Assembly (NCBI GenBank): GCA_910587655.1
Contig: CAJUND010000001.1
Location: 1 to 64,000, forward strand
Origin: an uncultured Agathobacter sp.
Lineage (GTDB): Bacteria; Bacillota; Clostridia; Lachnospirales; Lachnospiraceae
Length of the DNA stretch: 64,000 nucleotides
Reading direction: 5' to 3'
Shown: positions 58,386-64,000 of the stretch, piece by piece
How positions within the stretch are numbered: the stretch's first letter is position 1
Layout: every line of letters starts with the position of its first letter
Program-made: the position numbers and the translations under genes
The notes under the pieces: model-generated
The model's database searches: none
What the model was told of the DNA's origin: nothing
What the model saw: the letters and a program-made list of their open reading frames with translations, nothing else

Positions 58386-60412
58386 ATGAGGCTTCTTGTG
58401 AACCGCAAACTTGCAACACGTATCAGTATTATCATGACAGCTGTTACCGTGATAGGGATGCTGCTGCTCTGGCAGACTGTTTCTGACAGCATTGCATCAA
58501 TTGTAAGCAGCGATATAGAAAACCAGATGACAGATGCTGTGGAGTCCAGGGCGGCAGTGATTAACGACTATGTATCTTTAGCAGAAGAATACATGACAGC
58601 ATTTGCACTTGACAGGGATGTTCACAGTCTGCTGAAAGATCCGCAGAATCCGAAGCTTCTGGAAAGGGTTCAGAAATATACGGTTGATTTTGCCGAGATT
58701 AAAGGGATTTTTGAAGGACTGTATGTTGCAACGCCTGATACGCATGTTTTAACACATACCTCACAAAAAGCTGTCGGCATGACTACCCGTACAGGAGACT
58801 CCCTGAATACGTTTCGCAATACGATTCTGGCAAAACAGAAGTTAACCAACCTGGGAATTATGCGTTCTCCAGGAACGGGCAGCATGATTCTTTCCATGTA
58901 CTATCCTATTTTTGAAGAGGGGAGTGTACCGGATATGTTGGCGCCGGTGTTTATGCGGACCAGCTGATGGACGCCCTGCTCGGACTGGATATTCAGGGTC
59001 TTCCTGACAGTGAATATATATTTCTCAATGCAGAAACCTCTGTCTACCTTTATCATCAGGATGAAGCGCTGCTGAATACAGAAACAACAGACAGCGGGTA
59101 CAGGGAAATTATACGCAGGATTAATGAAAAGGGCAGCACAAAGGCAGGCACATATTTTTACACGGATGAAAACGGAACAGACCAGATGGTTGTTTATAAG
59201 TATCTGAAGGACCGGAACTGGGTTTTTATGGTAAGGGACAGTGAAGCTGAGGTGTTTCAAGCCGTGGCAAGGGTGCGCGTTGTGGTAGGTACTTTGTGCG
59301 CAGCAGTTGCGTCCGCCATACTGTTTGTCATTCTGTTTTTCCTTTACCGGGAAGGCAAAGAACTTATGGTTGTGGAACGGGCCATAGGGAACCTGGGAAA
59401 TCTGGATCTTTCCGCTGACCGGGAACTGGAGTCATTTTATGGCAGAAAGGATGAAATCGGCATGATTGCGGAGACAACGCATCATGTCTGCAGCTATCTG
59501 CGTAAAACGGTTGATGATATCGGACGGATTCTGGGGGAAATGGCAGATGGCAATATTGCGGTGGATGTTGCCAGAAATGAAGAATATTATATTGGCGACT
59601 TTAGTGTGCTGGCAGAAAGCCTGAAAACAATCCGGACCAAACTGACGGGGGTGATGCGCAACATTTCTTCTGTTACAAACCAGGTGGACACAGGTGCGGA
59701 CCAGGTATCTGCGGGGGTCCGGACACTTTCCCAGGGAACCGTGGAACAGTCGCAGTCTGTTGAGGGGCTGGTGGCAAATATAACGGAAATGACTTCGCAG
59801 ATTAATGACAGTGCAGTGCGCTGCCGTGACGCCAGCGAACTGGTGGACAGGGCAAACGGGTTTGCTGCCGAGGCTGACACAAAGATGGCGGAGCTTAGCG
59901 CTGCCACAAGGAATATAGACCAGTCCTCCGCACAGATTGGAAGCATCATCAAGACGATAGAAGACATTGCTTTTCAGACGAATATTCTTGCGCTGAATGC
60001 ATCTGTTGAGGCGGCGCATGCCGGCGCTGCCGGGGAAGGATTTTCGGTTGTTGCCGAGGAAGTCCGAAGCCTTGCAGCCATGTCCGGTGAAGCGGCAAAA
60101 AATACAGGCATTCTGATTGGGCGGTCGATTCAGGATGTAAAAACCGGAACAGAGTCCACAGACCATGCCATTTCTGCCATGCAGATTATCAGTGAGTGCA
60201 TTCAGTCCATAAAACTGCTTATGGATGATATCGCTCTTGCAAGTGTACGGCAGTCAGAGATGATAGCGTCCGTGGAAACCGGAATTAAGGAAATTTCAAA
60301 AGTAGTGCAGACAAATTCCGCAGTTGCGAAAGAAAGCGCGGAAGTTTCCAGCGAACTGTCTGACCAGGCAAGGAAATTAAACAGCCTGATTAGTCAGTTT
60401 CGTATCAGTTAA
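58386..60412 (+). pseudogene. Methyl-accepting chemotaxis protein interrupted by a frameshift
   Basis: Two adjacent frames form one receptor of about 675 aa. The first (58386-58967) has TM1 (ISIIMTAVTVIGMLLLW) and the first half of an extracellular dCache sensor, ending abnormally at a TGA. The second frame resumes the sensor upstream of its first ATG (58967): GYVGAGVYADQLMDALLGLD is encoded from about 58931. TM2, HAMP (LMVVERAIGNLGNLDLSADR) and the signalling tip (FQTNILALNASVEAAHAGAA) follow. One missing base around 58929-58931 explains the break. True mutation or sequencing error cannot be told here. Confidence 0.82.
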
Positions 60413-60432
60413 CAGTGCATAATTTAAATGCC

Positions 60433-60468
60433 AAAGAGCATTCACGGATACCTGTGAATGCTCTTTTT
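60433..60468 (+). terminator. Terminator after the chemoreceptor gene
   Basis: AAAGAGCATTCAC (60433-60445) pairs perfectly with GTGAATGCTCTTT (60454-60466), followed by TT. It can serve the converging permease gene as well. Confidence 0.85.
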
Positions 60469-60484
60469 AAAGATGCCTGCATGT

Positions 60485-62491
60485 TTATTTCTTGCCGCCG
60501 CTTACCAGCCTATAATAGGAATGCGAGGTAATATAATACACAATCACATAAAACAGTGCAAACACAAGATAGCAGCACAGCGTGATAATCATTAGAAGCC
60601 TGACATCCTGCAGGTTAAACAGCTTCAGCAGCTTAGAAACCATGGGAAACGAAAATAAAAGATGAATCCCTGCTGTAACCAGCGGAAGGAAAAATACGGT
60701 CAGAACCTGGGAATTTACACTCTGGCGTATCTCTTTTTTTGTCATGCCCACCTTCTGCATAATGGCGAATCGTTCTTTGTCTTCGTACCCTTCGCTGACC
60801 TGTTTGTAATACATAATCAGAATCATTGCAACGATAAACACAATTCCCAGCAGGACTCCCAGAATAAACAGTGAGCCGAAAACGGAAAAGAAATCTTCCG
60901 CTTCCTGGGCCCTGCTTTCCAGCGAGAAGTTAATATCTGTTTTTTCTAGATGGTTAAAAATATTCCGGTAGATTTGAATCTGTTCATCCTGCCGGCAGTC
61001 CAGGTCGAATCCGTAGTATATGTGCGGCTCCGCCATCTGGGTATTTGTGGATTCATAAATATATTTTCCAAGCTTTTTGGACAGGCTGGAATAGTCCGGT
61101 GTAAAAATATACAGGCTGCCTACGACTGCTACGGAGGATTCCTGGTCTGCAATAAAATCATCCGCCTTTTTTTTCACGGTCAGTTTTCCGTATTCTTTTA
61201 TATCAATGGAGCCGTAATCATAGTCAATGCCGATCGGATAAATGATACATTCCCCCGGAGCAGGTGTTTCATTTTTTTCCATCAGGCGGTTGTAGTCTTC
61301 GATGGGTATGATCCGTATATATTTCATCTGGCTGTATGAAGCTGAATCCGGTTCTGATTCAGGATTCATGATCATGTGTTCATCAGAAAAAAATCCCACA
61401 AGGTCTGTATAATGGAAATTTAAACAGTTTTCCGGTTCCGCCCCCCTGTCATTTGCGATTTTATCTATTTCTTCTTTCAGACCGGAAACCGCGGCATCGT
61501 CAGAGGAATAAAAGTCAAGTGTAAAATCACGTATATAACGATTGTTTAATATATCCTCTTCCCCAAGGTAAAGACATGTCGTGGAGGACACCATAACCAG
61601 GACCATTGTGGACAGGATGCAGATGGAAGCGAGCCCCGCCCCGTTCCGTTTCATGCGGTAAATCATGGAAGAAACGGAAATAAAATGCTTTGTCTTATAA
61701 TAATAGCCCGGTCTTTTCTGGAGCAGATAACAGAATACAACTGAGCCTGCAATGAAAAGAAGATAGGTCGCCGCAATTACCATAATGACTGCGACAAAGA
61801 ACCATGCCAGTGCAGCTACCGGATCTTCAATCGAAACTGCAAGGAAATAAGCAGCGCCCAGAATCACAATTCCAAGTATGGCGAGCAGCCAGTTGGCGCG
61901 CGGACGTTTTTCACCGGCGTTTTCGCTGTGCAGCAGTTCGATGGGGTTTGTCGTCCGGATCTGGACTGCGCTGCTGATAAATATGATAACAAAAATCACG
62001 CAGAAAACTCTCAGAGTATATAAAACCGCTCCGGATGGAACGGAGAAAGCAAATGAAATATCTGCATGCAGGACATTCCGTACAACAAGCTCCACGAGTT
62101 TTGAGAATGCGATACCGAAAACCAGTCCCAGTCCCATGGAGAGGACTGCCGTAATCAGGCTTTCCCATACCTGGATTCTGACCAGATTGCGTTTTCCCAT
62201 ACCAAGAATATTGTAAAGACCGAATTCTTTTTTTCTCCTGCGGATTAAAAAGGAGTTCGTGTAAAACAGAAAAATAACTGAAAATATTGCAAGCACTGCC
62301 TTGCCGAGACTTAAAATACCCGCCATGGTAGAGCCGCCCGGCATGGTTTTCAGATCGTCCAGAACGCTGAGATAGGACATAATGTAGCACATGATAATCA
62401 TGCCGATGCATGTCAGGATATAGGGAAAATAAACCTGCCGGTTTTTATAGATTCCCGTCCATGCCAGTTTGGGGTAAAATCCGGTTTTCAT
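60485..62491 (-). CDS. BceB-type ABC transporter permease
   Basis: 668 aa. FtsX-type permease with ten hydrophobic helices and a large extracellular domain of about 200 residues (about 310-515) between helices 7 and 8, the mark of bacitracin/lantibiotic resistance permeases. MGKRNLVRIQVWE and MQKVGMTKKEIRQSV are the two cytoplasmic coupling helices. The start overlaps the ATPase stop (4 bases). Works with the ATPase and the histidine kinase encoded upstream in peptide sensing and detoxification. Confidence 0.92.
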   Translation of the reverse strand: MKTGFYPKLAWTGIYKNRQVYFPYILTCIGMIIMCYIMSYLSVLDDLKTMPGGSTMAGILSLGKAVLAIFSVIFLFYTNSFLIRRRKKEFGLYNILGMGKRNLVRIQVWESLITAVLSMGLGLVFGIAFSKLVELVVRNVLHADISFAFSVPSGAVLYTLRVFCVIFVIIFISSAVQIRTTNPIELLHSENAGEKRPRANWLLAILGIVILGAAYFLAVSIEDPVAALAWFFVAVIMVIAATYLLFIAGSVVFCYLLQKRPGYYYKTKHFISVSSMIYRMKRNGAGLASICILSTMVLVMVSSTTCLYLGEEDILNNRYIRDFTLDFYSSDDAAVSGLKEEIDKIANDRGAEPENCLNFHYTDLVGFFSDEHMIMNPESEPDSASYSQMKYIRIIPIEDYNRLMEKNETPAPGECIIYPIGIDYDYGSIDIKEYGKLTVKKKADDFIADQESSVAVVGSLYIFTPDYSSLSKKLGKYIYESTNTQMAEPHIYYGFDLDCRQDEQIQIYRNIFNHLEKTDINFSLESRAQEAEDFFSVFGSLFILGVLLGIVFIVAMILIMYYKQVSEGYEDKERFAIMQKVGMTKKEIRQSVNSQVLTVFFLPLVTAGIHLLFSFPMVSKLLKLFNLQDVRLLMIITLCCYLVFALFYVIVYYITSHSYYRLVSGGKK

Positions 62492-63252
62492 GCGTATTCA
62501 CCTCCAGTCGCCAGAATAGTCAGCGTATTGGAGATGTTCTGGTACAGCTCTTCATTTGAATTGTCGCCGCGGTAAATCTGGTGGAATACCTCGCCGTCCT
62601 TAATAAAAAGTACCCGTTCCGCATGGCTCGCCGCTTTTACGGAGTGGGTTACCATAAGAATCGTCTGTCCGTCTTTGTGTATATCAGCAAAAAGGGACAG
62701 GAGTTCATCGGATGCTTTGGAATCCAGGGCTCCCGTGGGTTCGTCTGCAAGAATCAGCTTGGGTGCTGTGATTAGTGCCCTTGCGACCGCGGTACGCTGT
62801 TTCTGTCCGCCGGATACCTCGTAGGGGTATTTGTTTAAGAGCTGGCTGATGCCGAGTTTTCCGGCAATCGGAACGAGAAGCTGCTCCATTTCATGATGGT
62901 TTTTCCCTGCGAGTACCAGCGGAAGAAAAATGTTGTCCTTAATGGAAAATGTGTCCAGAAGATTAAAGTCCTGGAAAACGAATCCCAGGTTATCCCGCCG
63001 GAAGGCGGCAATCTGGGATTCCCGGATTTTTGTCAGGCTGTTTTTGTCCAGAATGACTTCGCCGCTGGTCGGTTTGTCAAGCGCCGCCAGGATATTAAGA
63101 AGCGTGGTTTTCCCGGAACCGCTTTCCCCCATAATGGCAATGTATTCTCCTTTTTCCACGGAAAATGAGACGTCATGCAGCGCCTCCACCTGGTTGCCTC
63201 CCAGGCGTGTGGAATAAATTTTTTTTACATGACTGACTTCAAGTATTGACAT
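62488..63252 (-). CDS. BceA-type ABC transporter ATP-binding protein
   Basis: 254 aa. Walker A GESGSGKTTLLN (about residues 38-49), Q-loop VFQDFNLLDTFS, signature YEVSGGQKQRTAVARAL, Walker B LILADEPTGALDSKAS, switch histidine VTHSVKAASHA. The MacB/BceA-like pattern and the adjoining FtsX permease support antimicrobial peptide resistance. A ribosome site (AGGAGGGATC) precedes the ATG. Confidence 0.94.
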   Translation of the reverse strand: MSILEVSHVKKIYSTRLGGNQVEALHDVSFSVEKGEYIAIMGESGSGKTTLLNILAALDKPTSGEVILDKNSLTKIRESQIAAFRRDNLGFVFQDFNLLDTFSIKDNIFLPLVLAGKNHHEMEQLLVPIAGKLGISQLLNKYPYEVSGGQKQRTAVARALITAPKLILADEPTGALDSKASDELLSLFADIHKDGQTILMVTHSVKAASHAERVLFIKDGEVFHQIYRGDNSNEELYQNISNTLTILATGGEYA

Positions 63253-63376
63253 TTGTTTGATCCCTCCTGTAAGTTGTTACAGGTATATTATAAAAAACAG
63301 GGGAATGTTCTGCCATTGCCATGGCTTACATTTCCCCGTCTGGACTTACAGTTTTGTAAGATGCTGCAGTGAATCA

Positions 63377-64000
63377 TTATTCGGTTTCTATTTTTATATG
63401 GTCCAGGAAAATCCGGACGGTGGTTCCATGGTCCGCGGCGGACTCTGCCGTAATCCGGTGCCCAAGGTTCTGGCAGATGCGTCTGCACAGATACAGTCCG
63501 AGTCCGGTGGATTTTTTGTCCTCCCTGCCGTTGAATCCGGTAAATCCTTTTTCAAATATCCGCGGAAGATCCTCTGCAGCAATACCGATACCGGTATCGG
63601 AAATACACAGTGTCTGCGGTTCTTCCAGCGTAATCGTAATCTGTCCTTTTTTTGTGTATTTTAATGCGTTGGAAAGTACCTGTTCCACGACGAACAGAAG
63701 CCATTTTTCGTCAGTAAGTACTTTCGTATTCAGCGGTTCATAGGAAAGGGAAATCTTTTTTCCGATAAACTGGGGAGCCATGCGTCTGACTGCCTGACGT
63801 ACAACAGCATCCAGTTCCAGCTCCTTTATCACGTAATCCGTAGTGTCGCTGTCCAGCCGCAGGTAGCAGAGCACCATTTCCACATACTGTTCAATTTTCT
63901 GCAAATCCCCGCGGAGCGCACGGCTGATATCGGTATCCTGCCCGCGCAGGGCAAGGTGCATGGAAGCAATCGGCGTCTTAATCTGGTGTACCCACATGGT
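63377..64000 (-). CDS. Sensor histidine kinase, BceS type (C-terminal part, cut by window end)
   Basis: At least 207 codons; the N-terminus with its two membrane helices lies beyond the right edge. H-box WVHQIKTPIASMHLAL with the phosphorylated histidine about 4 residues from the edge, N-box VEQVLSNALKYTKKG, and ATP lid ISDTGIGIAAEDLPRIFEKG with TGLGLYLC. The W-x-H-Q-I-K-T-P sequence is the BceS/intramembrane-sensing signature. It lies 124 bases upstream of the bceA-like gene, so the regulator gene is expected just outside the window. Confidence 0.93.
   Translation of the reverse strand, partial: TMWVHQIKTPIASMHLALRGQDTDISRALRGDLQKIEQYVEMVLCYLRLDSDTTDYVIKELELDAVVRQAVRRMAPQFIGKKISLSYEPLNTKVLTDEKWLLFVVEQVLSNALKYTKKGQITITLEEPQTLCISDTGIGIAAEDLPRIFEKGFTGFNGREDKKSTGLGLYLCRRICQNLGHRITAESAADHGTTVRIFLDHIKIETE

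Noticed and set aside
59432..60166. 244-codon minus-strand frame rich in Cys and His
   Set aside because: Antisense to the chemoreceptor signalling domain; no start signal and no domain.
1..64000. CRISPR arrays, tRNA and rRNA genes
   Set aside because: No regularly spaced direct repeats, no cloverleaf with TTCRANNC arms and no rRNA-like sequence was noticed on reading.

Overview
The window looks like a chromosomal segment of an anaerobic, Gram-positive member of the Clostridia, most likely a Lachnospiraceae-type gut bacterium. This is an inference from strong AGGAGG-type ribosome sites, a Firmicutes gene repertoire (T-box, yybP-ykoY leader, Bce-type transporter, Hol_Tox-type small toxin), a PerR-rubrerythrin oxidative stress locus, and an F-type ATP synthase whose c subunit carries a sodium-binding signature. 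No rRNA, tRNA or CRISPR array is visible.

Layout. 1-8.2 kb: an LMW phosphatase-like protein and dCMP deaminase, then a complete atpZ/I-B-E-F-H-A-G-D-C operon with its own promoter and terminator. 8.3-10.8 kb: a Fur/PerR regulator with a perfect 7-1-7 operator, followed by an unusual reading frame joining rubredoxin, glutamate-synthase-like FMN and rubrerythrin domains. 10.9-20 kb: regulators and accessory genes (XRE membrane regulator, Sel1 protein, ZIP and MATE transporters, MerR-TipAS regulator, Ser/Thr kinase with leucine-rich repeats plus an HTH partner), then a candidate type I toxin-antitoxin locus. 20-25.3 kb: TrpB2, two secreted carbohydrate-active proteins (one frameshifted GH5), an ATPase remnant and an ArsC/Spx-like protein. 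26-28.8 kb: a manganese riboswitch with mntP and a cation antiporter. 29-37.5 kb: a secreted protein, a DUF3796/HTH pair, two SUKH proteins and two ABC export modules, one with a GntR/YtrA regulator. 37.7-44.6 kb: small accessory genes, a serine hydrolase behind a MerR-type promoter, an internally deleted hydrolase, lipoproteins, Nudix, TetR and MBL-fold genes. 44.6-50.9 kb: a T-box leader that precedes a chemoreceptor gene rather than metG directly, then metG, Nudix and TatD.

50.9-54.1 kb is the strongest candidate for a new system: an AT-rich three-gene cassette (DUF262 protein, AAA/ABC-type ATPase, HNH nuclease) resembling Septu with an added DUF262 protein, followed by a degraded transposase. 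54.1-64 kb: an odd promoter/leader region, a MutS2-like protein without Smr domain, a DUF6033 protein, a MazEF-type pair, a frameshifted chemoreceptor and a BceAB-type transporter with the end of its histidine kinase.

Several genes show single-base frameshifts (GH5 at a run of six C, chemoreceptor near 58930) or internal deletions (39298-39906, 24629-24955), so gene decay or assembly error should be separated by raw reads.
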